Assembly (NCBI RefSeq): GCF_020379485.1
Contig: NC_063435.1
Coordinates: 1,054,001-1,118,000, forward strand
From: Brassica napus
Lineage: Eukaryota > Streptophyta > Magnoliopsida > Brassicales > Brassicaceae
DNA: 64,000 nt
Direction of reading: 5' to 3'
This document shows positions 23,110-35,559 of the stretch, in pieces; positions within the stretch are counted from its first letter, which is position 1; each line of letters begins with the position of its first letter. Position numbers and translations under genes: made by a program. A model generated the notes under the pieces. It was not told where the DNA came from, searched no databases, and saw only the letters and a list, made by a program, of their open reading frames with translations.

Positions 23110-24290
23110 GTATATAACTAAGTTAACCAAGTGAAGAAACGTTAGTTGGTCGGTCATGACGAAAACGGTTCTGAGAGCGACCCGAAATGCAAACCTCAAA
23201 GCCAAAAGGAGAAGTGCTCTTCACTTGTTCAACTTTTTTTCTTTTTGAATATATAAACCATATGCATTTGTTTCTTCATTCACAAGGTATATATTACAGA
23301 CATGTCTAATTCATTAACCTTAAGTGTGTATATATAATACTATATAACATTAATTTATATATTAATGAACATGTCTATTTTCTATTCAAGGATATCTTCA
23401 TTTTCAAGGTAAGCAAATGTTGAGTTATTTCATTAATATTTACGTATAATAAGCTGTTTTTCGATTGTATATATAAATAAGTTGACGAGTGTCATAACCC
23501 TTTTTGTTTGTTTTATATTAAGCTTAGCAGCCGAGCAAGAAGTTTTGCTTCGGCTTCACACAACCACCTCTCGCGCACCAACACGTACACTTGAAGAAAT
23601 CAAATTATTGTTATGGAGAAAATATTATACTCCTTTATCCATATATTTTATCTTTTTATTGGAAAGAAACGTGGGTCACGATTTTTAACTTCTCGATTTA
23701 CACTAAAATCCGAAAATAAACATAACTTTTTATACAATCATAAAAAAATCCACAGATAAAGTACAAAAGAAGTTGGAATATTGAATCTTGAAGATATTGC
23801 TAATGGAAAAGGACTAAAGATCTTAGGTTTTTGGGAGAGATAATAGTTTGTGTAAATCTTTCTTATCGACTCCATTTTTGAAGACATTAATCTATAGACT
23901 ATACATCTAAACATGATAAATTGATGTGTTTTTAGCTAAAAAATGTATGTTCCTTTGTAGTATGGGGAATGTGAGTTTTTGGTGATACAATTAATCCTTA
24001 AACAATCATTGTTTTTAATAAAATATTGATTTTTTCTTCGACTCTACATTGAAATTTGGATGACAGAATTACAATGTATATCACAACTTAGAATATAATT
24101 TTGTGGTAGAAAAAATTAACAGTATTAGTTATAACTTTGAAAATATAGTTTAGCTATTTAACTACCAAACTTTAAATATATATACCACTCTAAAATCTAT
24201 TAATTTTATCTCTATGCAGATGTCTGCTAAGACTAACCCTAAACAGAAAGGTCAGTGTATAATTAACTCTAGACACACAACAATAATCGC

Positions 24291-24337
<47 letters not shown>

Positions 24338-25980
24338 CAATAAAGTAGTGCGAGGTTAATCACTGTACAAAATGTAGTCTCGTGTGTATTACACTCTTTT
24401 GAGACTATAACGGAAACCTCAAGTTTATTTATTTGAAACATTAATCATGCATATGTCATTTTCCTCAATGAAGACAAAGTGGTTACTAACTAAGAAAGCA
24501 ATTATCACCCATGAGAACTGAACCCCAAATAAAAGAAATTAACAAACACTACCATTGAATCAAAGCATTAGCTTAAACTTGAATCTTACTTTACAGGGTG
24601 ATGTATCTTAATTTATACTTTTATATTTGTATTATATGTTCTTTTAATAAATAACAAAAAAAATTACTATAAAGTATCACTCACTTCAGGACAATCATTT
24701 TGGGGACAAAATCTAATTGGTTGATCATTATGCATTTGCATACATACATATAATTTGTGGTGAACTTTTTGTTACACTTGTCGTGATTAGGTTGTCTTTG
24801 AAGAAACACATAACATCGGACTTCACTTATCTGCGCCAATTGTAATCTTTAACCTAACCCACCCAGTTCCGTTAGGAACGTTTTTAGCTAATAGCTATAA
24901 TAGATAGTTCTCAAACTAACCCCTGCCGTCACGTTATAGTCACCTAGAAAAATCAGTGCAACCCAGACGAAACTTTTGGCTGTTAACAGCTAATAACTAA
25001 TAAGTAACAATTATGAGGCTGTTATTTTTGTTTTATTCGACCTCGTACTGTATTTGCTTTGACTTGACGATGTGTTATATTCTTTTTATACCTTCTAAAA
25101 TAATTAAAGTAAAATTTGTCTTCTGCATCACCCCATCCGCAGCTTACAGGTAAACCGCTTCGACCACAACGTATACAGACAGTCAACACGATGGGAACAG
25201 TCACTGAGTACTAATAATATTACACTGTAATTTTCTTCTTCAAGAAAAAGTACTAAAGCTAATTTGTATATATTAGAGAAAAAGTACTAAAGCTAACTTG
25301 TATATATTAGCATTTGGCAAAAAAAAAATTGTATATATTAGGGCACCACTAAGTTTCTTTTTGTTTGTTAGTTAATGTGGCACCACTAAGTTCTTTGTTA
25401 ATAGGACGCTGCTGCTTTTATGATCAAGTGTCACGTTGCTCAAAGATAACAAATGAAAAAGTGAAAAATAGAAAGATTGAACTCCGATAAAGGCTCACTT
25501 AACGAACTCTTTCTAGAAATTTACTTTCAAATCACCTTTTGAACGTAGTATCTTAAACGATAAAGTGGAATCACCATGACATCATATGATTTCTTCAATT
25601 TTTCTTTATGAAATGTTTCTTTGTATTTTGAAAGATATAAGAAGGGCAAAAAGTCAGCACTTGAATTAATTAAAAATTAGAAAATTTACTTTTAAATCAC
25701 CTTTTGGTAAGCAATAGTACTACATTAATTCATAAACATCAAATAGAGCTCCTAACCGTACACTGACAAAGTTATAAATTTGTAAAACAATAGTTAATTC
25801 ATTAGTTTAAAAATCTATCCCAAAAACAGGAGACAAGTAATGCAATAATAATAATGATCATTATTCATGTCTCATAAGTCACTGCTTAAAAACATAGCAT
25901 ATCAACAGGAGATACTAACCTCTGATAATTTTTAACATAGAAAAAATGTGAAGTTTTATAACCTATGATAATTCTTAACA
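23110..25980. other. Intergenic region between MYB46 and IRKI
   Basis: No gene is supported; reading frames here are short and unlike proteins I know. A (TA)n microsatellite lies at about 24295-24327. The phrase 'agaaaaagtactaaagcta' with 'ttgtatatattag' is tandemly repeated at about 25242-25340. Confidence 0.5.
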
Positions 25981-26068
25981 AACAAATATGTACAAGATAC
26001 AACTGAAGCCTAAGAAGAAACATAAGAGATAATCAACAAGAGAGTGTGACTCTCTTCTAGCCTTATGA

Positions 26069-28071
26069 CTAGTACCTGCAAATAACCTTACATCTCAACA
26101 CCCTATCTTGAACATAAAAACCAGGCATCACCATAACCTTAACCCGCACCGGTCTACATGACCCTGTTGATCTCTGTCTGTCCCTATCTCCACCCATATC
26201 TTCCATATAACTTGACTCAAACACTCTGTTCTCCTCCACCCTCAAGATCCCTAACGCTGGCTTGAGCGAGAAGGCAAGCAAATGAAGCAGCCAGACACAT
26301 TTTGCAGCGACAAAAAACGCTTGTAACATCTGTTCAGACCATGGTCTTGTCCATTTCAACGTTGTAATGATCAAATTCATCTTCTCATCGCAGAATCTAC
26401 TGAACTCTTCGCTGTGGTATTTTGTACCCTTTTCCATTACCTCGTTCCAGCTCAAGTTTCTTAAAGAAGCAAAGGAAGAGAACTTCGCTTTTCGATCTTG
26501 TTCTTGATCAAGAAACTTCGGTTTACCGTTCTTTTGGAAGACACAGTTCTCGAAATCTTGGTATATAGATTGGCTCATGATGGCTTCTAAGTGGTACTGA
26601 ATGATCTTGGAGTGCTTAGAGGTGAATGACAAGTTGTGTGGTTGAAGGAGAGTGTTGATGTTACTAATCAGAGTCGAGTCTTCTTCATCGATCTCTGCGA
26701 CTAATGATTTCAAGAACTGTTTTATCGATAATCTTGATTCGGATACAATCTGCAAGAACCTTTCAACCATCACATCTTCACTCACTGGTATCTTCTCTCG
26801 TGACACTAAAGCTTTCTTTAAACCTTCACAGTAACTTTCCAAGTACTGAAGCTTCTCGTTAAACTCTCTCAACGAAGATTTCATCTCCGAGACTTGTGTC
26901 AACGCAGCGTCTCTGCTTCTGTTTGCTTCCATCAGCTCTCTCTTCAACTTCTCAGGAACTTCCTCTGATCTCTCGGTTCTACTAGGGGAGTTAAAGATCG
27001 AGTTGCTCTTGTGCTTTCTCTTTAACTTGGGGAACAACCAAGACAACACTCTGCCTCCACTGTTCCTTGGCTGAGAAGTAACAGCAGCTGAATGTGAATC
27101 AGTCAAGGGCACAACAAGATTAGAGTTCTTGAAACTCTTGGCGTCGAAACCTCTTTGTTTGTAGTCATTACAAGAAGAGACCGATCTAAAATGCAACGTT
27201 TGGGGTCTGAGAGTATGTCTCAAGTCTTGATCTTCACCTCCAACACAAGATTCATCCAAATTCTCAGATGATGTGAGATTCTTGCGATGAAATGCAGGCA
27301 CAGGCTCATCTCCATAGCTCTGTTTCAAAACCAAGAGGGAATTTTAGCAGTGTAAAGTGGAAAAGACAGTAACTTGTGTCCAAAATTAAGAATAGTGTGT
27401 CAGCTAAGGACAAAAACAAAACAATGGTTCTACCAAATTCAGGTCTTTTCTGTTTTGTCTTTATACTTCACAGTGGTTTTAATTATTGAAGTGATTAACC
27501 TAATTCTATAATGTATACTATTGTTTTTTTTTGTCTGTGAAAATCATAGATATTGTATGAAGCTTCAAAACGTATAAAGACATGTATAATTACATAAGAA
27601 ATATCAAAAAAAAAAAAAAACTGAAAGCAATTGTAATTATGGAGCCTAAACCGGATTCAACCAATAAATCTTGTGTTTGATGATTTTTCAAAAAAAAAAA
27701 AAAAAAAAAAAAAGTGTTTCAAAAAAAAAGATGATTTTTTTTTTTAAATCTTTAAAATTCCAACAAACTCAAATCCTCATACATAATATCGAAATGAATC
27801 AAGTTAGAGATAATAAAAAGAGATGAAAAAACTCAAAAAATAAAGAAAAGAGAAGTTTTTTTTTGTAACTAAGGAAAAGAGAAGTTACAGGAGTGAAAAC
27901 AGGATAATCATGAGCAGAGAGGTTGTGGAGATGACGAGAAGCTGGAGAAGATGAAGAAGGGATTCTGATAGATGGGCTTAACTTCTGGATAAGTGCCCTC
28001 ATCTTCACACCGTTTGCTATGACCTCTTCTTTTTCTCTATCCATGTTCATTCTTGTTTCAAAAGAAGCCAT
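26069..28071 (-). CDS. IRKI: IRK-interacting protein (IRKI-like)
   Basis: Two exons, 28071-27889 and 27319-26069, join in frame at ...DYPVFTP|SYGDEPVPAF to give 477 residues. The N-terminus MASFETRMNMDREKEEVIANG is followed by a Ser-rich region. A lysine-rich patch 'LFPKLKRKHKSNS' comes next, then a predicted coiled coil (about residues 150-205, KLKRELMEANRSRDAALTQVSEM). A conserved C-terminal domain follows (KYHSEEFSRFCDEKMNLII, WSEQMLQAFFVAAKCVWLLHLLAFS), ending 'MPGFYVQDRVLRCKVICRY'. This is the plant family related to GIL1/DUF641 proteins. Arabidopsis IRKI (recalled as At5g12900) binds the receptor kinase IRK at the plasma membrane. Name rests on synteny and recall; family membership is clear. 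Confidence 0.82.
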
Positions 28072-28079
28072 GGAAGAAG

Positions 28080-29800
28080 ATGTAAGAAAAGAATGAAAGA
28101 TGAGACAGAGAGGTTGTGAATGAGATTGTCCAAGAGGAAAGGGTGGTGATGATGAGGATGATGTCTGTGTGAGAAAGAGAGAAAATCCAAAGAATGTTCT
28201 GTCTCCCTTCTCTTTAAAAGGACTGATACAAAGAGTGCATGTGCAGAGCAGAGAGACCAATTTTGTTGTGTACGAAAATGCCCCTTATTTTCTTATTTGT
28301 TTCTTTTTCAGCTCTTCTGTTTTTGTTTCTTTGGTAAACTTTAATTTTTCTACATGATTGTTGTTTTATCCACTGCCAAAAAAAACAGAATTCCACCATT
28401 TTAAGATATTAACAATCATCAAAATCTTTTCAAACTAAAAATGTTTAATTGGTATGAATTACTTGATTTATTTCCATCAAAAAAAACTAGAGAATATCAT
28501 AACAATTCATATATACTTAAGACTAAGAAAAAGTACTCACAACTAGAAATAAAATATATTTCTTATATATGCATATAAAATATTAGTATCATTAAAATTA
28601 GTAAATAAAATTACAAATCTAAACAAAATGCTAAATATTGAAAAAATCAAATATGATTAGATACGTCAAATGATTCACATATAAAGAATCATAGTTTAAA
28701 ATTAATTTTAGGAAAGTAATTTCATGATAAATGATTATAATATCTTAGAAAATTAAATACTAGTCACTGGAGAATGTATTAAGGACCTCATGCGATGGAA
28801 CTTCAGTTTATATTGCAGTCAGCACTTTGATAATATAAGTAATGCAATCAAAATTTTCATATGTTTACATGTATTATCTATCACTATCGATCGAGTAGCT
28901 AATTGGTTAATAGTAGAGTGTCATAACCTAAGTTCAAATGTGGGAGTGAGCATATGTGAAGTGTGTATGTTGGTGACTAATATTTGTACGTGTCAAATGC
29001 GTTTGTTATAATTCCGACAATTTGAAAGATTTGTCGAGGGATCATATGCATTCCACTCGCTAAAATGTTTATTCGGTTGATCCTCGATCTCGGAAGAAAG
29101 GATATATACTACAAAACAAATAGGTCATTCTTTAGTTAAAAGCTGACAAAACCATATTTGTTAGTATATGATAGAACTTTCCGTGTGGGACTGATCATTT
29201 AATAAGAGTTGTTTTGCAATAATGTTGTAAAGTGGAGTTGTTTACATCAGTGAGGAAAGAAAGTCAAGACATTAGGAGAAAAGTAGTATTAAACTACTAA
29301 TAATATAATGATGACAAAATCATTGTTAAGTGATTAGTTCAACAACTAACAGAGAACAGTCCAATGAAAATCTAATCTTCCTAAGACATCTACCAATAGA
29401 AAAACGTTTCTTGAGTGATAACACTCAGAACTTCAAGCAGTTAATAGATTTTGAGTCATTACTTCATACAATTTTTTTTGTACATATCTGCACAATGTAG
29501 TGGTTGATAAGGTGTTTACTTATTTCAGAGTTCTCACTAAAATTCAAATCAACAAAAAGGCACTAACGACTACCATGTAGATAACAGCATGATTTTTCTA
29601 TAAGTTATTGAGCAGAAACTCTGATGTTTTATATAGCCTATTGAAGAATTCATTTTCAAACTCAAAGAACCCAATTCAAAAGTCAGTTTTGAGAGTTATA
29701 GACATGAACTATGAAGTCATCATCCTGAAAATATGTAATTATGGAATATATCATACTTTTAGCTACATATATAACATTTTTTTCTCTCAGAAATGCAAAT
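28080..29800. other. Intergenic region upstream of IRKI
   Basis: AT-rich DNA with no supported gene. At about 28885-28950 there is a possible worn tRNA-like promoter (tagctaattgg, then aagttcaaatg about 35 bases on), which may be a SINE remnant; the match is weak. Confidence 0.4.
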
Positions 29801-29804
29801 GATA

Positions 29805-31523
29805 CTAAACCCATCTCTTATGTGAACCAGAGGAAGAAGCTCTTGGGGCAACCTGAACTGGCCTTCTAGGTTTCTTTGTATCACCAGCAGAAGAAGCCCC
29901 TCGCATCCTTGAAGAAGAAGAAGAAGCAGCAGCAACAGGCTTCCGAGTAGTAGTCAATGGACTAACTACTGAAGACGGCTTCACAGATTTCACAAGTGAA
30001 GCCATGGATTTAGCTGGTGCTGATTTATAAGTTTGTTCCAAAGCTGAGGGTTCCCCCTTGATGGAATCAACTGGAGCAACCTCCAACACAGTTCGCCGAG
30101 GTGTGTTTGCAGGAGTATCTGAATCAGATGACGAAGAAGCTGTAGAAACATCCATATCGTAAAGAAGATTGTCCACTCTCATTGGGAATTCAAAGGTATT
30201 TGAGGCTGCAGCTGAGTAGGAAGACCTCTGGAGCCTAGTGAGCTGAGTAACCTACACATATGACAATCAATGAACACCTTGAGATGAAGTTTAGTGGTAA
30301 AAAGTTTCTCACCTTTTCTTCTAACACCAGTACGTCCCTCTTGAGCTTCTTGATGATTGTTTTCTTCCTGCGAACAATCTCTTCAAGCTCTGTTTCTCTC
30401 TGTTAAAGAGAGAATAAGACACATGTTTGTCCAAGTTATAAGAATAAGAATCAAAAACCTAAGGCTTTGTCTTGCTTACTTTCGAACAAGCTTTGTTGGT
30501 TAACTGAAGAAACGAAGTCAAGTCCTTTATTGTTGCATCTTTCTCTTGACACTCCTTTCTGAGAGAAAGCATGTCTTGGTCTAGTGAAAGATTATCAAAC
30601 TGCAATAAACATTTAAAACAAGTGATCTTCATTTGCAACAAAAAAAAAAACAAGATCCAGCACAAAGATTGTTTCAGTATACACACATACATGGAGTTCT
30701 GCAGCAGAAGTGACACTAGAACACCAATCTGACAAGTAAGACAAACGCCTCTCTTCTTGCTCAGCTTCAACCACCAGATTCGTTGAAGCTTTATCCTAAG
30801 CAACAGAAGCATCAAGAACATAATCTCCATGTAAAAGCAAGAGAGCACAAACAAACACACACACACACCTGTATACCAGATGAGGAGTGATGATGCTGAT
30901 CACAAAGCAAGCAACCACACTCTACAAACTTAACATTCTCAGATCCAAACTTCTCTTTAAACTTCGATTCCAGATCATCACCATCACCTAAGACCTTGAC
31001 AAGACTTAGCTGTTGACAGAGATCATCCAGCTTCTGTTGCATCCCTGTCAGAACCTGGTCCTGAAAACAAATCCACACACCACAGATTAAATAAAAAAAC
31101 ATTAAAAGCAAACGTTTTTATAAAAAAAAATCAAAACGTAAAATTAAACCAACTAATTAAACATTTAAAGCCTATAAAGGAACGAACTTTAAGATCAATT
31201 GACTTCCGGAGCTGCCGAATCACGCCGTTCTTCTTCGATTCCGCGGCGGCGGCGCCGATAACCGCCACGATCATGACCCTCTGGTGAGGCGTAAATAGCT
31301 CCCACGCTAGGGCTTCGTCTCGGCCGATTGATCGCGCCGAGCTGGTGGGATCGTCGAGAAGGCTCTTGAGAGAGGTGTAACGAGATGATTGCAGCGGCTG
31401 GGTACGACGACGAGTGAAGTGGAGACGAGCGGAGGGAGGAGGAGCGAGGGAGGAGAAGGGTGAGAGGTGGACTGAAGCGGGCGGGATTGGGTAGGATCCG
31501 GGATCCGAACCGGGTTCCTCCAT
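29805..31523 (-). CDS. Uncharacterised coiled-coil protein (At5g12930-like)
   Basis: Six exons, all phase 0: 31523-31188, 31060-30869, 30795-30691, 30599-30480, 30399-30313 and 30251-29805, giving 428 residues. I do not know a function. The N-terminus (MEEPGSDPGSYPIPPASVHL) is Pro/Ser-rich. A helical block 'EALAWELFTPHQRVMIVAVIGAAAAESKKN' is followed by coiled-coil segments (QVLTGMQQKLDDLCQQLSLV; LRKECQEKDATIKDLTSFLQ; ETELEEIVRRKKTIIKKLKRDVLVLEE). A 'CGCLLCDQHHH' Cys/His cluster lies in exon 2. The C-terminus is basic and Ser/Pro/Arg-rich (KKPRRPVQVAPRASSSG). Layout suggests a cytoskeleton- or scaffold-associated protein, but that is a guess. An alternative upstream ATG in another frame (31569) does not continue into exon 2. 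Confidence 0.78.
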
Positions 31524-31739
31524 TTGGATCCGAGGAGGAGTGATCGAGGTTTTGCAGAGAGCGTTTCAATTTTTTTTGAGTTTTTTGGATTTTTCTGCGA
31601 TTTCAAAATTGGGATTTTCCCTCCGATGTGGGGGTTAGGGGGAGACGAAGAGGTTTGAAGGTTAACGTTGGTGTCATGGTCACCACCATCGTCTGGGTTG
31701 TACACATGTTTTTGTCTTTTTCTGTTTATGAATATCATT

Positions 31740-34310
31740 TATGGTGAAAAGACTATCATTAGTACTAATGGATTTAGTTTAATTTAAGTCAATAGTTATA
31801 TTTTATAAATAAAAATGGTTTAGGTAGTTATAGAATAACCAGTATGGTAAGAATTTTTTACAAACTTATGAAATATTTATAAAATTGTCTTTATGAATTT
31901 ATGTTTTCGTTTTTGTTAATATTTTAGTGTCTTTTAGAAACTGAATGAGAGATGAAGGTTGGTGATACCCTTAAATTAATTTTCTTGGTAAAAATGTAGC
32001 CAACTCATGTTTGACGTTGTTCAAAAGCCAATATGGGTTTCTACTTAATTCGTCTTGAACAAAAAGTCTTGGTAAAATTTTGCTTTAAAAAAAATTATGT
32101 AGATGAGACACTAACTACAAGTCTACATCTTTCTCGGCTCTCATATGACCAGGCACAACCTATCTCAGCTTATAAATGATTCATGATTGAATTATGGAGA
32201 AATGTATTATCTTATTTCGGTGTTCTCTCTTAATGATGTGCATATGATTCATGGGACTCATTTAATTGAGAACAGTGGCAGTGACAGAGCGAGAACATGA
32301 TCAAAATTGTTTAATTTTCATTTTATTTTTCTGAACTGATGACTATGTGTCAGAAAGTGGCAATGTGGCAAGGTTTCAAAGGCACAACTTCTAGTTTAAT
32401 ACTACTAGTTATTTGAGTTTTCTAATATACAAGTACATATATGCATGTGAGTTGTCAGCAGCGGCATGTTTGATCTTGATTTGATCTTCTTCTAAAAACG
32501 CATCCTAACGTTTAAAGACTAGAATCAGCCAGAGATAAATTTATTTTATAAAAATAATATTTTAAGTTATTCGTTAGCTAAAATTAAAATACATTGGAAA
32601 ATAAGTAATACTCTTTCAGATTGGTGTTCGCTACTGGACTTCCAGTCCAGTTTACGCCTAATAATAAGCATTTGTTTTTACGTACCCAAATTTTATTTTA
32701 CGAAATTTAGTTGGCAGAACAAACATTTTTGAAAACATTTTCTGAAGTATATTATTACACGTGACGTCTTAACTCTGAAGTGATACTCTCCTCCAGGCTC
32801 CAGTTATTTAGGAACGTGGTATGTCCTAGTCCTTGGGAAACCGAGTACCTTTCCTTTTTAGTTTTCCTCGTTTCTTTCTTCGTTTCCTGAAACCTGAAGT
32901 ATAGAATATAACTATGAGCTATAGAAGTAAATGGAAATGAAGAAGAAGGTGATGAAGCACATGCGGGCACATGAGTTATGTTTCGAAGTCCGAACAGTCA
33001 ACAACACCATTAATGTCTCCATTCTGGCATATCTCACTTCCTTCTAAATCTCTAGAAACATTTAATTAACCAACTGCCAAATGGCCCAAATCTCTGTATC
33101 ACGTTTACTCGAGCTGTCTCCAAACCTTTCATATTTATTAGGGCCGGTAATGAATTTTGAGAAACCTAGCTCAATGGAAAGATAATAACCTATAGAAAAG
33201 ACAACTTTAAAAAACGTAAATTATTGATGTGAGTCTTATGACAGACTACTATCGTTCGTGGAGGTGTGGCCAACGTGGATGCGATATGCAACGGTGATTT
33301 GGCTAGTGTCATAGTGTAGAAACTAGCTAAACGTGAACAAAATTAATTTTCCTTTGTTTTATAATTGTACTATTGACTCAAGTTTGAAAGAAGAGGTCGA
33401 ATAAATTATTTATACATCATTATATGAGTTTATTATATATGTGCTAATTAAATGTTAACAAGGACAAAGATCACATGCTCATCTGCAACGATAACATCTG
33501 ACAATATATATTACAAAATAAAAACTAGTAGTAACTAGTTAATATTCCAACCAATTAAGAAGTACTAGTATACAGTAGGTGGACAAAATAAAATAAACTA
33601 GGATAATATAAACTGCTGTAGCTTGGCCACTTGAATGTTACCAGTTCTAAATCTTGTCTTCCACTCGCAGAAAATTGTTTTATTTTCATCGGAAACAACC
33701 ATACAATATTAAATTGAAAGGTTCATCAGTTTGATCCAGTGATCAACTTTGGTTGCTTTCTCTTTCTATCCTTTTTGTCTCAGTTTTTTTCCTCTTTATG
33801 GTTCTTAGTGATGGATTTTGATCTGATTGTAATGTACTTAAGCGTATGTATTAGTTGGGTCTGTTTCAGTTCCAGGGGATGTCTATTATTTTTTGGCTCT
33901 TGGCTCCAAGAGTTTAGTGTTATCCCCTGTTTTTTTTTGTTCTTATAGTTTTGAAACTCGCTGGCTTATGTAGTTTCTATGTGTATGATAGTGAATGATT
34001 AATTGCAATTTCTGAATTTTATTGGTTTATAATTATAGAAAATAGATAACCACAAAAAAAATATTTATAACTAAAATTTAATATGTTTTATTATACGTGT
34101 GAAAATTTTAAAATATGTATATTTTGAAACATAGAGAATATTTATTAGTACAACCACTCTGACATAAACAAACAAAACCATGTTATTACTTCAGCAAGGA
34201 TCCCACTAGTGATCCAAAAAAATAATTAGAAAGGTTGAAAACTGAAGGAGCATGCAAAGGATGCGACGTGGCAGTAAATGAGAAGGTTCAACGAAGCAAT
34301 GTGATTCAGT
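31740..34310. other. Intergenic region between the coiled-coil gene and the LRR gene
   Basis: No gene recognised. The region is AT-rich; short reading frames (for example near 33740-33950) are T-rich and lack recognisable domains. It contains the shared upstream regions of two divergently transcribed genes. Confidence 0.5.
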
Positions 34311-34317
34311 TAACGAG

Positions 34318-34325
34318 TATAAATA
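34318..34325 (+). promoter_or_regulatory. TATA box of the LRR gene
   Basis: TATAAATA, about 110 bp upstream of the chosen start codon. A 'gacgtggc' motif, close to an ABRE core, lies about 55 bp further upstream. Confidence 0.6.
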
Positions 34326-34431
34326 CAACACCATAGTAGTTAAGTCGTTTCCATGTCAACAAGCCTATGTAAGCTCCTTGGAGATAACAAAACACAACAC
34401 TCTCTATAGTCAGTCTTGTGATCAAAGCTCA

Positions 34432-35550
34432 ATGGATGCTAAGAAGAAGGCGATAACGGTTGTGTTCTGCAACGCCGTCGTTTTGCTCCTCGCCACCGTC
34501 GCCGCCCAAGCTTGTCTCCCCTCCGACAGAGCGGCGCTTCTCGAGTTCCGATCACACCTCAACGAGCCGTACATCGGCGTGTTCAACTCGTGGAAAGGCC
34601 AAGACTGCTGCCACGGCTGGTACGGCGTGAGCTGCGACCCCACCAACCGCCGCGTCTCCGCCGTCACCCTCCGCGGAATCTCCGAGGAGCCGATTTTCCA
34701 GCGCGCGAAACGGAAAGGCGTCATGACCGGCTCCATCTCCCCGGCGATATGCGAACTAACTCAGCTCTCCGGCGTCACCCTCTCCGACTGGGAAGGAATC
34801 TCCGGCGAGATCCCCGCCTGCATCACGAACCTCCCCGCCATGAGACATGTCGATCTCGTCGGAAACAAAATCTCCGGCGTGATTCCGGCGAACATCGGGA
34901 ACCTCCTGAAGCTGACGGTGCTCAACCTCGCCGATAATCAGATCTCCGGCGCGATTCCGGCGTCGATCGCGAGGCTGACGAGCTTAACGCATCTCGATCT
35001 GAGGAACAACGGTTTAACCGGAGTCATACCGGTATACATAGGCCGGTTAAAGATGCTGAGCCGGGTTCTACTAAGCGGTAACAAACTCTCGGGTCAAATA
35101 CCCGAGTCTCTGACCCGGATCTACCGGTTAGCGGATCTCGAGCTCTCGATGAACCGGATCACGGGCCCGATCCCGCCTTCGTTCGGGAGAATGTCGGTGC
35201 TCGCGACGCTTAATCTCGACGGGAACTTGATCTCCGGGGAGATCCCGGGGAGTTTGATGACGTCATCGATCTCGAATTTGAATTTGAGCGGGAACTTTAT
35301 CAGCGGGAAGATACCGAACGCGTTTGGGCCGAGGTCGTACTTCACGGTGTTGGATCTTTCGAATAACCGTTTGGAGGGAGTGATTCCGGAGAGTATCACT
35401 ACGGCGTCGTTTATTGGGCATTTGGATGTGAGTCATAACCAGCTGTGTGGGAAGATTCCGGCGGGGTCTCCTTTTGATCATCTTGATGCGACGTCGTTTG
35501 GTTATAATAGGTGTCTGTGTGGAACGCCTCTTGGGGACTGTGGGAAATAA
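34432..35550 (+). CDS. Secreted leucine-rich repeat protein (DRT100/PGIP-like)
   Basis: Single-exon gene of 372 residues. The start at 34432 (MDAKKKAITVVFCNAVVLLLATVAAQA) gives a clear signal peptide; an in-frame upstream ATG at 34378 would bury it behind 18 hydrophilic residues. After an LRRNT domain with paired cysteines (QACLPSDRAALLEF, DCCHGWYGVSC) there are about nine plant-type extracellular LRRs of the form LxxLxLxxNxIsGxIP. A C-terminal cap (CGKIPAG, RCLCGTPLGDCGK) follows. No transmembrane or kinase domain is present, so it should be apoplastic. It matches the DRT100-like group; synteny points to At5g12940. Codons are markedly GC-rich compared with neighbours, as is common for single-exon LRR genes. 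Ligand is unknown. Confidence 0.88.
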   Translation: MDAKKKAITVVFCNAVVLLLATVAAQACLPSDRAALLEFRSHLNEPYIGVFNSWKGQDCCHGWYGVSCDPTNRRVSAVTLRGISEEPIFQRAKRKGVMTGSISPAICELTQLSGVTLSDWEGISGEIPACITNLPAMRHVDLVGNKISGVIPANIGNLLKLTVLNLADNQISGAIPASIARLTSLTHLDLRNNGLTGVIPVYIGRLKMLSRVLLSGNKLSGQIPESLTRIYRLADLELSMNRITGPIPPSFGRMSVLATLNLDGNLISGEIPGSLMTSSISNLNLSGNFISGKIPNAFGPRSYFTVLDLSNNRLEGVIPESITTASFIGHLDVSHNQLCGKIPAGSPFDHLDATSFGYNRCLCGTPLGDCGK

Positions 35551-35559
35551 AATTTAAGT

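Noticed and set aside
25022..25204. 60-codon minus-strand frame with CGW-like residues
   Set aside because: No splice context, no recognised domain, isolated in AT-rich intergenic DNA.
28885..28950. tRNA gene or SINE head
   Set aside because: A-box- and B-box-like words are present but weak, and no cloverleaf or A-tail could be drawn.
34422..35481. Alternative frames over the LRR gene
   Set aside because: Shadows caused by GC-rich, stop-poor coding sequence of the LRR protein.
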